From positions 1-64,000 of the forward strand of contig NZ_JAFCGY010000001.1 in NCBI RefSeq assembly GCF_016836705.1: DNA of 64,000 nucleotides. Direction: 5' to 3'. How positions within the stretch are numbered: the first letter of the stretch is position 1; every line of letters begins with the position of its first letter. Below the pieces are notes generated by a model. The model saw only the letters and a program-made list of their open reading frames with translations. It was not told the origin of the DNA and ran no database searches. The position numbers and the translations under genes are program-made. Positions 55,870 to 64,000 of this stretch are shown piece after piece. This DNA is from Mesorhizobium caraganae (GTDB taxonomy: Bacteria > Pseudomonadota > Alphaproteobacteria > Rhizobiales > Rhizobiaceae).

Positions 55870-57246
55870 TCACACCAGCGGCTTCAGTTCCTGGGCGATG
55901 GTCGGCAGCAGTTCCGAAACCGTCGGGTGGATGTGCATGGCACGGGCCAGCGTGTCGGCCGGCGCCTTGGCGTACATCAGGTCGAGCACGCAGTGCACCG
56001 CCTCGTCGCCGCCAGGGCCAAGCACGGAAAAGCCGAGGATCTCCCTGGTGTCGGCATCGACCAAGATCTTCATAAAACCTTGCGTCTCGCCCTTTTCGAC
56101 GGCGCGGCCGACGCGGGTCATCGGCCGCTGGCCGACCAGCGCCTTGCGGCCGGATTTTTTCACGGCGGCCTCGGTCATGCCGCAGCGGCCGAGCGGCGGA
56201 TCGATGTAGAGCGCATAGGCCTCGACGCGGTCGCTGACCTTGCGCGGATCGTTATCGAGCAGATTGGCGGCAACGATCTCATAGTCGTTGTAGGAGGTGT
56301 GGGTGAAGGCGCCCTTGCCGTTGCAATCGCCCATCGCCCAGATGCCGGGCACGCTGGTGCGCAGCTGGTCGTCGACGGTGACGAAGCCGCGCAGATCGAC
56401 CGCGACGCCGGCCTTGTCGAGACCGAGGTCGTCGGTGTTGGGAGTGCGGCCGAGCGCCAGAAGCACGTGCGAGCCGACTGCCGGCGGTTTGCCGGATGAG
56501 AAGGTCACGGCGATGTCGTTGCCCTGTTTGGCGAAGCCGATGTCGTCGGCGCCGACATGGACCGCTATGCCCTCGTTTTCGAGGATCGACAGGATCGCCG
56601 CCGATACGTCCTCGTCCTCGCGGCCGGCCAGGCGTGGGCTCTTCTCGATGACGGTGACTTCGCTACCGAAGCGGCGGAACATCTGTGCGAATTCCAGCGA
56701 GATGTAGCTGCCACCGACGACGACGAGGTGACGCGGCAAAATTTCGAGATCCATCATCGAGGAATTGGTGAGGTAGTCGATGTCGTGGATGCCGGGCAGG
56801 TCCGGCACCGAGGCGCGGCCGCCGGTGTTGAGGAAGATCTTTTCGGCGGTCAAAAGGTCGTTGCCGACGCGCACCGTGTTGGCGGATTCGAAGCGCGCAT
56901 GGCCGCGATAGAGCGTGCATTTGTCCATGCCGGCGATCCAGGTTTCCAGCCCGGTGCGGGAGGCGCCCGAAACCTTGTCCTTGCGCGCCTTGATCGCCTT
57001 ATAGTCGACGCCGACAGGGCCACTGAGCGTCACGCCATAATCGGCGGCGCGCCGCGCCAGATGGGCGGCATAGGCGCTGGCGACCATCGTCTTGGTCGGG
57101 ATGCAACCGGTGTTGACGCAAGTGCCGCCGACCAGCTTGCGCTCGATCAGCGCCACGTTCATGCCGGCTGCGTTCAGCCTGCCGGCGAGCGGTGTGCCGG
57201 CCTGGCCGGCGCCAATGATGATGGCGTCGAAGGTTTTCGCCGTCAT
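55870..57246 (-). CDS. FAD-dependent pyridine nucleotide-disulfide oxidoreductase (mercuric reductase-like)
   Basis: 458 residues from ATG 57246. The FAD site is IIIGAGQAGTPLAGRLN, the redox disulfide is GGTCVNTGCIPTKTM, the NAD site is HLVVVGGSYISLEFAQMF, and the C-terminal catalytic His is in HIHPTVSELLPT. The N-terminal heavy-metal domain and the C-terminal Cys pair of MerA are both missing, so it is not a mercuric reductase. It may reduce a disulfide, quinone or toxic compound. It overlaps the DUF4126 gene by 4 nt (ATGA), so both are translated together. Confidence 0.88.
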   Translation of the reverse strand: MTAKTFDAIIIGAGQAGTPLAGRLNAAGMNVALIERKLVGGTCVNTGCIPTKTMVASAYAAHLARRAADYGVTLSGPVGVDYKAIKARKDKVSGASRTGLETWIAGMDKCTLYRGHARFESANTVRVGNDLLTAEKIFLNTGGRASVPDLPGIHDIDYLTNSSMMDLEILPRHLVVVGGSYISLEFAQMFRRFGSEVTVIEKSPRLAGREDEDVSAAILSILENEGIAVHVGADDIGFAKQGNDIAVTFSSGKPPAVGSHVLLALGRTPNTDDLGLDKAGVAVDLRGFVTVDDQLRTSVPGIWAMGDCNGKGAFTHTSYNDYEIVAANLLDNDPRKVSDRVEAYALYIDPPLGRCGMTEAAVKKSGRKALVGQRPMTRVGRAVEKGETQGFMKILVDADTREILGFSVLGPGGDEAVHCVLDLMYAKAPADTLARAMHIHPTVSELLPTIAQELKPLV

Positions 57247-57704
57247 GCCACCGCCGCCACGATCAGCAGGCCGCCGATGATGGCCACCGCGTCCTCGATG
57301 AGAGCGGCAGGCAAGTCCTTGCCGAAGGTGGTGGCCAGCCGGCCACGCGCTTCGGCGCCACCATAGGTGCCGATAACGGCGCCGATGGCACCGGCGATCA
57401 GGCCGCCTATGGTGGAACCGGCGGTGGCGCCGATCACAGCACCTGCAAAGGCGCCCATGAGGATGCGGGCGCCGAACTGCTGCGGCACTTTGCGGCTCGG
57501 CGTCGACGGCAACTGGTCGGTGACCAGTTCGACAATGGCCAAAATGGTGAAGATGCCGACAGCGGCCCAATGGCCCATGAAGCTCGCCCAGGTGCCGGCA
57601 ACCGGCAGCCAGCCGAGATAAGCGCCCCAGGCGACGGCGGCCGGCGCGGTCATGGCGCGAAGACCGGCAATGATACCGATCAAAAGTGCGAGCAGATAGA
57701 GCAT
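57243..57704 (-). CDS. DUF4126 membrane protein
   Basis: 153 residues from ATG 57704 (MLYLLALLIGIIAGLRAM). It is very hydrophobic with about four helices and Gly-rich repeats (FAGAVIGATAGSTIGGLIAGA) that suggest tight helix packing. It precedes the flavin oxidoreductase gene with a 4-nt overlap and should be co-translated. Members are of unknown function in the inner membrane. Confidence 0.78.
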   Translation of the reverse strand: MLYLLALLIGIIAGLRAMTAPAAVAWGAYLGWLPVAGTWASFMGHWAAVGIFTILAIVELVTDQLPSTPSRKVPQQFGARILMGAFAGAVIGATAGSTIGGLIAGAIGAVIGTYGGAEARGRLATTFGKDLPAALIEDAVAIIGGLLIVAAVA

Positions 57705-57830
57705 GATGGATCCCCTCAGAACCTCGGACGGTCCGCGCGGGCAAGCTAGCATAGGCCGGGCATTTGGACAGCGGGGTTTTCCCCGGCGGAGGATTGTGCT
57801 TTGGCAGGAGATCAGATTGGAGGCGTGGCC

Positions 57831-58388
57831 ATGTCCGCAAGCGAACGCACGAAGATGATTGCGGGCGAGTGGTACACCTGCATCGACGACGAGTTGGAAG
57901 CGCTGCGGGTGATCGCGCGCGATGCGGTGTTCGAGCACAATTCACTGCCGCCTCGGCAGCGCGGCAATATCAGTCCAGCCTTGTTGGCGCTTCTTGGCAA
58001 TGCTGGCGAGGGCGCCCGCATCGAGGCGCCGTTCCATTGCGCCTACGGTTTCAATATCCATCTCGGCGCAGGCGCGTTTCTCAATGCCGGCTGCACCATC
58101 CTCGATACCGCGCCGGTGCGTATCGGCAACCGGACACTGCTTGGCCCCAATGTGCAGATCTACTGCGCCGAGCACCACAAGGAGGCAGCAGGCCGTCAGG
58201 CGGGGCTGGAGATCGCCAGGCCGGTCACCATCGGCGACAGTGCCTGGATCGGCGGCAGCGCCATCATCCTCGGCGGCATCAGCATCGGCGATGGCGCCAT
58301 TGTCGGCGCCGGCGCGGTGGTGACGCGCGACGTGCCTGACAACACCACCGTGGTCGGCAACCCGGCGCGGGCGGTCAAACGCGGCTGA
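57831..58388 (+). CDS. maltose O-acetyltransferase-like (NodL/Maa type)
   Basis: 185 residues from ATG 57831, with GGAGG seven nucleotides upstream. It has a left-handed beta-helix of hexapeptide repeats (VTIGDSAWIGGSAIILGG, SIGDGAIVGAGAVVTRDV) and the catalytic His in NVQIYCAEHHKEA. The N-terminal helical part matches Maa (TKMIAGEWYTCIDDELEALR). It acetylates a sugar hydroxyl using acetyl-CoA. It is not placed with nod genes, so NodL function is unlikely. Confidence 0.9.
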   Translation: MSASERTKMIAGEWYTCIDDELEALRVIARDAVFEHNSLPPRQRGNISPALLALLGNAGEGARIEAPFHCAYGFNIHLGAGAFLNAGCTILDTAPVRIGNRTLLGPNVQIYCAEHHKEAAGRQAGLEIARPVTIGDSAWIGGSAIILGGISIGDGAIVGAGAVVTRDVPDNTTVVGNPARAVKRG

Positions 58389-58406
58389 ATACGCGTCCGC
58401 CGAAGA

Positions 58407-59396
58407 TCAATGAGACAGGGCGGACATCGCCTGCTCGCCGGTCCGCCTGGAGAATTCGCGCCGGTACTGCGCCGGCGAGGTCCGCAGTCGTGCGGCAAAA
58501 TGCTGGCGCAACGAGGTGGCGCTGCCGAAGCCGGCCTCGAAAGCCACCATGTCCATCGATTTCTCGGTCGCCTCCAGCAGCCGTTGCGCCAGTTCGATGC
58601 GCTGGCCGGCCAGCCACTCGCCAAAGCTGGTGCCCATCGATTTCTGGAAACGGCGGGTGAACGTGCGCCGGGTCAAGCCGGCGGCCTCGGCGACGCGGTC
58701 GAGGCTGTGCGTTTGCCCCAGCGTTGCCCGCACGGTGTCGAGCGCCTGGGTGAACCGGTCGGCAGCCGGGGTTTTCGCCAGCGGGCGCTCGATGAACTGG
58801 GCCTGTCCGCCTTGCCGATGGGGGGAGAGCACGACGTGCCGGGCGAGCCGCAGTGCGGCCTCGGCACCATAGCGGGCACGCACGATATGCAGGCAGCAGT
58901 CCAGCCCGGCGGCGACGCCAGCGGAGGTGACAATGTCGCCCTCGTCGAGATAGAGCACATCGGCGTCGACGGCGATATCGGGATGAAGCGCCTGCAACTG
59001 GTCCGTATAGGCCCAGTGCGTGGTCGCTTTCCGGCCCGAAAGCAGGCCGGCGGCGGCAAGGGCAAAAGTGCCGAGACAGAGCCCCACGATCAGCGCGCCG
59101 CGCCGGTGCGCACGGCCGAGCGCTTCCTTCAATGGCTTGGCGAGAGGAGCTTCGAGATCCTTCCAACTCGGGACGATGACGATATCGGCGTCATCGAGCG
59201 CGGACAGCCCATGCGGCACGAGGATGCTCAGCCCCGCATCGGTCTGGATCATGCCTTCCTCGACCCCGCAGACACGGAAGTCGAAGCGCGGCAGGCCGAG
59301 CTTGGTGCGGTCGGCGCCGAACACCAGGCACGGCACGGAGAGATGGAACGGGCTGATGCCGTCGAAAGCAAGGACGGCGACGATGGGAGCGGTCAT
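58407..59396 (-). CDS. GlxA-type AraC-family regulator with DJ-1/PfpI domain
   Basis: 329 residues from ATG 59396. The N-terminal ~190 residues are a DJ-1/PfpI-like domain (LAFDGISPFHLSVPCLVF; GLCLGTFALAAAGLL with the nucleophile-position Cys). The C-terminal ~100 residues carry two AraC helix-turn-helices (HSLDRVAEAAGLTRRTFTRRF and FGSATSLRQHFAARL). It is divergent from the isochorismatase-like gene and probably controls it. Confidence 0.92.
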   Translation of the reverse strand: MTAPIVAVLAFDGISPFHLSVPCLVFGADRTKLGLPRFDFRVCGVEEGMIQTDAGLSILVPHGLSALDDADIVIVPSWKDLEAPLAKPLKEALGRAHRRGALIVGLCLGTFALAAAGLLSGRKATTHWAYTDQLQALHPDIAVDADVLYLDEGDIVTSAGVAAGLDCCLHIVRARYGAEAALRLARHVVLSPHRQGGQAQFIERPLAKTPAADRFTQALDTVRATLGQTHSLDRVAEAAGLTRRTFTRRFQKSMGTSFGEWLAGQRIELAQRLLEATEKSMDMVAFEAGFGSATSLRQHFAARLRTSPAQYRREFSRRTGEQAMSALSH

Positions 59397-59523
59397 GGGC
59401 GTTTCCAGCAGGTGAGTTTGGATTGTCCCAATTCTTTCGAATGATGTCAATTGGGCCACTTTTGGCAGCCGGGCGATCCGCCTATTTTCGGCCCGTCCCA
59501 TTCAAGCCCGAAAGGAAAACACC

Positions 59524-60162
59524 ATGTCCACCAACACCACGCCGCGCCGCGCGCTCATCGTCATCGATGTCCAGAACGACTATGACGGCGGCAACCTCGC
59601 CATCCAGTATCCGCCCTTTCGCGACAGCGTCGTCAACGTGGCGCGCGCCATGGATGCCGCCACTGCCGCCGGAGTTAAGGTGGTGGTCGTCAAGCAGATG
59701 GCGCCCGAGACGTCGCCGATCTTCGCCAAGGGCAGCCATGGCGGAGAACTGCATCCCGAGATCGCCAGGCGGGAGCGTGACCACTATGTCGAAAAGTCGC
59801 TGCCCTCGGCCTTTGCCGGCACCGACCTTGAGGAGTGGCTGCGCGCCAACGCCATCGATACGATCACGGTGGTCGGCTACATGACGCATAATTGCGATCT
59901 GTCGACCGTCATCCACGCCGCGCATGTCGACTTTGCGGTCGAGTTCCTGTCCGACGCCACCGGCTCGGTGCCCTATGCCAACAGCGCGGGCTATGCCTCG
60001 GCGGAGGAGATCCATCGCGTGGTGACGGTCATTCTGCAGTCGCGCTTCGCGGCCGTGCTCGATACAGCCGAATGGATCGATTGCCTCAAGACGGGCGCAC
60101 TGCCCAAGCGCGATACGATCTATGCCTCCAACCAGCGGGCACTGGCGCGCAACGCGGCGTAA
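59524..60162 (+). CDS. cysteine hydrolase, isochorismatase family
   Basis: 212 residues. The catalytic triad is visible: Asp in LIVIDVQNDYDGGN, Lys in YVEKSLPSAF and Cys in VGYMTHNCDLSTV. Family members hydrolyse amides or carbamoyl groups of small metabolites. The divergent GlxA regulator gene, 127 nt away, supports a catabolic or detoxifying role. The terminator at 60175 follows. Confidence 0.9.
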   Translation: MSTNTTPRRALIVIDVQNDYDGGNLAIQYPPFRDSVVNVARAMDAATAAGVKVVVVKQMAPETSPIFAKGSHGGELHPEIARRERDHYVEKSLPSAFAGTDLEEWLRANAIDTITVVGYMTHNCDLSTVIHAAHVDFAVEFLSDATGSVPYANSAGYASAEEIHRVVTVILQSRFAAVLDTAEWIDCLKTGALPKRDTIYASNQRALARNAA

Positions 60163-60174
60163 CGCCCTGGAAAC

Positions 60175-60205
60175 AAAAAAGGCGCCGCATCGCTGCGGCG
60201 CCTTT
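60175..60205. terminator. bidirectional rho-independent terminator
   Basis: AAAAAA, GGCGCCGCA, TCGC, TGCGGCGCC, TTT form a 9-bp stem between the convergent isochorismatase-like gene and fhs. A- and T-runs on both sides allow action for either direction. Confidence 0.88.
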
Positions 60206-60221
60206 GATAGTCGAGAAAATC

Positions 60222-61901
60222 TCAGAACAGGCCTTCGATCTGGCCGGCTTCGTTGAGGAAGATCTTTTCCGAGGACGGCGCCTTGGGCAGGCCGGGCATG
60301 GTCATGACCTCACCGCAGATGATGACGACGAAGCCGGCGCCGGCCGACAGCCTGACCTCGCGCACCGGCACGGTGTGGCCGGTCGGTGCGCCGCGCAGGT
60401 TCGGGTCGGTTGAGAAGGAATACTGCGTCTTGGCCATGCACACCGGCAGGTGGCCGTAGCCGGCCTGTTCCCAGGCGTGTAATTGGTCGCGCACCGACTT
60501 GTCGGCGATCGCCTCGGAGCCGCGATAGATGCGCTGGACGATGGTGTTGATCTTCTCGAACAGCGGCATGGCATCGGGGTAGAGCGGCGCGAACTGCGAG
60601 GCGCCGGATTCGGCCAGCGCCACCACCTTGTTGGCGAGATCCTCGATGCCGGCGGAGCCATGGGCCCAGTGCTTGCACAGGATCGCCTCTTCGCCCATCG
60701 AGGCGACATAGTCCTTCATCGCCTGGATCTCGGCGTCGGTGTCGGAATAGAAGTGGTTGATGGCAACCACCGCCGGCACGCCGAACTGCCTGATGTTCTC
60801 GATGTGGCGTCCGAGGTTGGCGCAGCCCTTCTTCACCGCCTCGATGTTCTCCTTGCCGAGGTCTTCCTTCTTGACGCCGCCATTCATCTTCATGGCGCGC
60901 ACGGTGGCGACGATGACAGCCGCGGCTGGCTTCAGCCCTGCCTTGCGGCACTTGATGTCGAAGAATTTTTCGGCACCGAGATCCGCGCCGAAGCCGGCTT
61001 CAGTGACGACATAGTCGGCGAGCTTCAGCGCCGTCGTGGTGGCGACGACCGAGTTGCAGCCATGCGCGATGTTGGCGAACGGGCCGCCATGGACGAAAGC
61101 CGGGTTGTTTTCCAGCGTCTGCACCAGGTTGGGCTGCATGGCGTCCTTGAGCAGCACCGCCATGGCGCCATCGGCCTTGAGGTCGCGGGCATAGACCGGC
61201 GTTTTGTCGCGGCGGTAGGCGACGATGATGTCGCCGAGGCGCTTTTCAAGATCCTTCAGGTCGTTGGAGAGGCACAGGATCGCCATGACTTCCGAAGCGA
61301 CGGTGATGTCGAAGCCGGCCTCGCGCGGAAAACCGTTGGCGACGCCGCCAAGCGAGGCGATGATTTCGCGCAGAGCGCGGTCGTTCATGTCCATGACGCG
61401 GCGCCAGACGACGCGGCGGGTGTCGATGCCGAGCTCATTACCCCAGTAGATGTGGTTGTCGATCAGCGCCGACAAAAGATTGTGCGCCGTGGTGATGGCG
61501 TGGAAGTCGCCGGTGAAGTGGAGGTTCATGTCCTCCATCGGCACGACCTGCGCATAGCCGCCGCCGGCTGCACCGCCCTTGACGCCGAAATTCGGACCGA
61601 GCGAAGCCTCGCGAATGCAGACGATCGCCTTCTTGCCGATGCGGTTCAATCCATCGCCGAGGCCGACGGTGGTCGTCGTCTTGCCTTCGCCGGCCGGCGT
61701 CGGGTTGATGGCGGTGACCAGGATCAGCCTGCCATCCTTGTTGCCCTTTACCGACTTTATGAACTCTGCCGAGATTTTCGCCTTGTCGTGGCCGTAGGGC
61801 AAAAGGTGCTCGGTCGGGATGCCGATCTTCTTGCCGATCTCCTGAATCTGCTTTTTGTTGGCGCCGCGCGCGATCTCGATGTCGGACTTCACTTCGGCCA
61901 T
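60222..61901 (-). CDS. fhs: formate-tetrahydrofolate ligase
   Basis: 559 residues, the usual length. The ATP-binding motif is [18 protein letters not shown]; other family blocks are [39 protein letters not shown] [19 protein letters not shown], and [12 protein letters not shown]. It joins formate to tetrahydrofolate with ATP to make 10-formyl-THF in the cytoplasm. It is monocistronic, with a promoter and palindrome about 100 nt upstream. Confidence 0.97.
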   Translation of the reverse strand: MAEVKSDIEIARGANKKQIQEIGKKIGIPTEHLLPYGHDKAKISAEFIKSVKGNKDGRLILVTAINPTPAGEGKTTTTVGLGDGLNRIGKKAIVCIREASLGPNFGVKGGAAGGGYAQVVPMEDMNLHFTGDFHAITTAHNLLSALIDNHIYWGNELGIDTRRVVWRRVMDMNDRALREIIASLGGVANGFPREAGFDITVASEVMAILCLSNDLKDLEKRLGDIIVAYRRDKTPVYARDLKADGAMAVLLKDAMQPNLVQTLENNPAFVHGGPFANIAHGCNSVVATTTALKLADYVVTEAGFGADLGAEKFFDIKCRKAGLKPAAAVIVATVRAMKMNGGVKKEDLGKENIEAVKKGCANLGRHIENIRQFGVPAVVAINHFYSDTDAEIQAMKDYVASMGEEAILCKHWAHGSAGIEDLANKVVALAESGASQFAPLYPDAMPLFEKINTIVQRIYRGSEAIADKSVRDQLHAWEQAGYGHLPVCMAKTQYSFSTDPNLRGAPTGHTVPVREVRLSAGAGFVVIICGEVMTMPGLPKAPSSEKIFLNEAGQIEGLF

Positions 61902-62214
61902 GACGGCTTTCCTTCGGATTGAACGGTGGAGGGGACGGGTTTGATCTCACTCGCAGGCATGTTGGACCCGGGCGCGGGCATGTTCTAACCCTGTCGCTGC
62001 CGTGGCGTCAACTTGCATGCAACTATGTTTCCTGTGAAGAAAGTGTCTCCGCGGCCGGGCCGACCTGCCGTCGGTTCTTCCTGGCTCCGTTGCCGCGCCG
62101 TATAGAAGCCAGAGGACGCGTCGTTCCGCCGTCTCAAAACAGCCGCTCAATGCACGGAATGCGACAGAGGCGACGGCGCAAATTCGCCATCGCCTGTTGA
62201 GGCAGCAACAGACG
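61902..62214. other. fhs upstream region
   Basis: 313 nt between the DUF2333 gene and fhs, both on the minus strand. It contains the promoter and palindrome listed at 61983-62022. No riboswitch fold or small gene could be supported. Confidence 0.45.
61983..62022 (-). promoter_or_regulatory. fhs promoter with adjoining palindrome
   Basis: On the minus strand TTGACG (62011-62006), 17 bases, TTAGAA (61988-61983), about 82 nt before the fhs start. A perfect 10-bp palindrome TTGCATGCAA (62013-62022) lies just upstream of the -35 element and may be an operator. Confidence 0.5.
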
Positions 62215-63339
62215 TTACTGCGTCAGAACGTTGCTGATCTCGACCATGTTGGAGCGCACCCGCAGCACGTAGAAACCCATCGTCGTCAGGTGCGTCGGCA
62301 TGATCCAGCCATCCTCGCGGCCATTGGCGATGATGAAGGGCTGTATGCGCAGCGCCGAGACGAATTGCGAATCCATCGTGTCCCACAGATTGCCGAGATG
62401 CTTTTCCTTGATCACATCCTCGAAGTCGGCCTGGGCCCCCTTCATAAGGCCGTAATAGGCATAGAGCTGGCCATAGGCGAACCAGAAGCGGTCGTCGGCG
62501 CGGAAGTCGAACCAGCCATTGTTGTGGTTTTCGGCACGCTCCTTGAGGATTGCCGAGGTCGAACCGATGTCGGAGGAGATGCGGTCTATATACTGCTTCA
62601 GATTGTCGGCACGGGCGTCGAACGTCGCCTGGCAGGTGGCCAGGCGGGCGTTGAAGGAGCGCAGCTTGTTGACGGCATCGCGATAATAGCTCGGGGTCGG
62701 CGTCTTCGGTCCGAACGGGTTCAGGCCGAAATACCAAGTGTATTCGTCGAACTGCAGATTGCCGCGCGCATCCTGCAGATCGGCATCGATCTGCGATGTC
62801 GTACGCACGCGGCCGAGATTATCGGCAAGCTCGGTGGCGGTGCGCCGCACCGCCTGGTTGATGCCGCGCTGGAACGAGGCCTTGTTGTCCATAAACGGCG
62901 TGTGATCCCAGTCGACGCCGAACAGGCCGAGCTTGTAGAGGATCATCGACGAGACCCAGGCATTCTGGTTGACGTTGAAATCGGTGAGGTCGGCCGCGAC
63001 CTGGGCGATGCCCGAATTGCCACAGGTCTTGGCGGTCTCGGTGCCGGCACCGGCCGCGACCTGTTCGCCGGCGGAAATGTTGCGGTTCTCGAAGGTGTAT
63101 TTGTCGACGTAGTTGGGGTCGAACTTGTTCCACCATTGGGTGGCGTAGAAGAAGTTGGCGTAGAGGCCGATCAACACCAGCAAAGCCAGGCCGACCACCG
63201 CCTTCAGGATCCAGCCGCGCTGCGTATACCAGCGCCCGGCCCATAGGAAAGGCCACAGGATCGCGCCGATGACAAGGCCGATACCGCGGCCGATCCATTG
63301 GAAGATGCGGGTGAAGAAATTCACGATCGGATCAAGCAT
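62215..63339 (-). CDS. DUF2333-family membrane-anchored protein
   Basis: 374 residues. Two membrane helices are near the N-terminus (GIGLVIGAILWPFLWAG and AVVGLALLVLIGLYANFFYA), and the rest is periplasmic and helical, with a Trp/Tyr-rich region (DEYTWYFGLNPFGPKTP, RFWFAYGQLYAYYGLMKG). The family is conserved in alpha- and gammaproteobacteria and has no known role. It follows the partial gene at the window edge after a strong terminator. Confidence 0.85.
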   Translation of the reverse strand: MLDPIVNFFTRIFQWIGRGIGLVIGAILWPFLWAGRWYTQRGWILKAVVGLALLVLIGLYANFFYATQWWNKFDPNYVDKYTFENRNISAGEQVAAGAGTETAKTCGNSGIAQVAADLTDFNVNQNAWVSSMILYKLGLFGVDWDHTPFMDNKASFQRGINQAVRRTATELADNLGRVRTTSQIDADLQDARGNLQFDEYTWYFGLNPFGPKTPTPSYYRDAVNKLRSFNARLATCQATFDARADNLKQYIDRISSDIGSTSAILKERAENHNNGWFDFRADDRFWFAYGQLYAYYGLMKGAQADFEDVIKEKHLGNLWDTMDSQFVSALRIQPFIIANGREDGWIMPTHLTTMGFYVLRVRSNMVEISNVLTQ

Positions 63340-63360
63340 GGCTCTCGTTCACCCCCTCAG

Positions 63361-63400
63361 CATGATGCCAAAAGTTGCAGGCTTTTTGGATAACATCATG
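63361..63400. repeat. rhizobial-type palindrome
   Basis: CATGATG at the left (63361-63367) is complemented by CATCATG at the right (63394-63400), and between them CAAAAG (63369-63374) pairs with CTTTTTG-type sequence (63382-63388). I recall similar palindromes in Rhizobiales intergenic DNA. It separates the DUF2333 gene from its upstream neighbour. Confidence 0.6.
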
Positions 63401-63404
63401 CGCC

Positions 63405-63447
63405 AAAACAATAAATTAGAACGAAATGACGGCTCATTTCGTTCTAA
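63405..63447 (-). terminator. terminator with a 14-bp perfect inverted repeat
   Basis: TTAGAACGAAATGA (63416-63429), CGGC, TCATTTCGTTCTAA (63434-63447) form a perfect 14-bp stem. On the minus strand it is followed by a T-rich tail (TTTATTGTTTT). The stem starts inside the stop codon of the gene at 63444, so it ends that transcript. Confidence 0.85.
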
Positions 63448-64000
63448 TCAGTCAAGCCGTAAAGGCGCGTGCGAAACGCCACCTTGTCTTTCAAATATGT
63501 GGTTTTCAGAACGTCCACAACATGCGATCGCCAAGCGTCGCTGTAGCCGTCATAGTCCTTGTAGAAGCCGGGCTTGTTGAAGACATAGCGCGAGACGAAG
63601 TCCTGCGGTACGAAATCCGAGATCAGCTGGTTGGTCAGCCAGGCATCGGGATGATCGGGCTTGCCGCGCACGACCAGGAAGCGCTGGCGCGGCGCGACGT
63701 CCTCGATCTTGAGATGGCCGAGCTGGGCGATTTCGCGCTTGGCGGCGTTGAGGAAGGGAAAATTGCCGTCGCTGGTGATGAGATCAGCATGGCCGTGGAT
63801 CCAGGTCTGCAGCCAGACCTTGTCGACATCGGTCAAATTGCGGTTCGGTTCGGTGTCACGGATCAGCGAGCGCACAACCATCTCGGCGCGATGCTCGAGA
63901 TAGCCCGAGCTTTCGACCCATGACGCCCGCGGCAGTTCGATGCGGCCGGTCGAGGCCAGGAACTTGAACACCTTGTCGGCATCGTTGATCGAGAGATAGC
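63444..64000 (-). CDS. hypothetical protein, N-terminus beyond the window (DUF6638-like)
   Basis: The frame is open from the window edge (64000) to a TAG at 63444, giving at least 185 residues. Readable parts include VDKVWLQTWIHGHADLI, RFLVVRGKPDHPDAWL and KDYDGYSDAWRSHVVDV. I recall similar C-termini in rhizobial proteins labelled DUF6638, but I am not sure. The sequence is soluble-looking. It is upstream of the DUF2333 gene on the same strand, separated by a terminator. Confidence 0.7.
   Translation of the reverse strand, partial: YLSINDADKVFKFLASTGRIELPRASWVESSGYLEHRAEMVVRSLIRDTEPNRNLTDVDKVWLQTWIHGHADLITSDGNFPFLNAAKREIAQLGHLKIEDVAPRQRFLVVRGKPDHPDAWLTNQLISDFVPQDFVSRYVFNKPGFYKDYDGYSDAWRSHVVDVLKTTYLKDKVAFRTRLYGLTD

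Noticed and set aside
54686..56209. 507-codon open frame on the plus strand
   Set aside because: Spans and runs antisense to two genes (MFS and flavin oxidoreductase); no motif.
55870..57246. Mercuric reductase
   Set aside because: It has the flavin disulfide motif but lacks the N-terminal metal-binding domain and the C-terminal Cys pair needed for mercury.
57831..58388. NodL nodulation gene
   Set aside because: The enzyme family is shared, but there are no nod genes or nod box nearby; a general sugar O-acetyltransferase is more likely.
60483..61922. 479-codon open frame on the plus strand
   Set aside because: Antisense to fhs, with no domain.

Overview
The window looks like a chromosomal segment of a Mesorhizobium-like alphaproteobacterium (Rhizobiales, Phyllobacteriaceae). 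Five things point there: a ctrA/sciP/chpT/eipA cell-cycle and envelope block, a fused trpE(G) preceded by a trpL leader ending in WWWAR, a Leu-rich leader peptide in front of a long-form leuA, rhizobial-type intergenic palindromes, and high GC with strong antisense open frames. No nodulation, nitrogen-fixation, phage, CRISPR or insertion-sequence gene was recognised.

Layout. 1-15.9 kb is the more accessory part: an O-methyltransferase; a tight operon of a TPR/beta-barrel outer-membrane protein, a FecR-domain protein and a CHASE2 adenylate cyclase; an MgtE transporter; a second membrane-bound class III cyclase; a frameshifted winged-helix/TPR regulator; a persulfide-type module (ArsR-rhodanese regulator, metallo-beta-lactamase-fold enzyme, MFS protein); and several small orphan genes. 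This part ends at the 3' side of a tRNA-Met(CAT) gene. From 16 kb on the content is core-like. It starts with a Gfo/Idh/MocA oxidoreductase, mnmA, sciP, a quinone oxidoreductase/HxlR pair, fliJ, ctrA, a lone receiver protein, chpT, eipA and a membrane-anchored coiled-coil protein (16-26 kb). Next come a TrmH-type methyltransferase, an ArsR regulator, an SDR/racemase/HugZ operon, GNAT, glutathionyl-hydroquinone reductase, NUDIX, a metallophosphoesterase and hydrolases (26-37 kb).

37-52 kb holds leuA with its leader, an ATP-grasp/esterase/NTF2-like trio, an MFS/LysR pair, three enzymes of the SDR and monooxygenase types, an AbrB-family membrane protein, a DsrE protein, a duplicated-domain exported protein, a CDF cation exporter and trpE(G) with its attenuator. 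52-64 kb holds a PEP mutase-like enzyme, an aspartoacylase-like enzyme, an MFS exporter, a flavin disulfide oxidoreductase with a DUF4126 protein, a maltose-type O-acetyltransferase, a GlxA regulator divergent from an isochorismatase-like hydrolase, formate-THF ligase (fhs), a DUF2333 protein, and a gene cut by the window edge.

Two regulatory stories stand out. The cell-cycle genes carry CtrA-like boxes (in front of sciP and eipA) and GANTC methylation sites (in front of ctrA), which fits a wired CtrA circuit. Both amino-acid biosynthesis genes, leuA and trpE(G), are preceded by leader peptides rich in the cognate amino acid; the trp leader appears leaderless and has a complete terminator/antiterminator switch. 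Three reading frames (near 10706, 19200 and 41400) are broken by apparent single-base indels, which may be real decay or sequence error.
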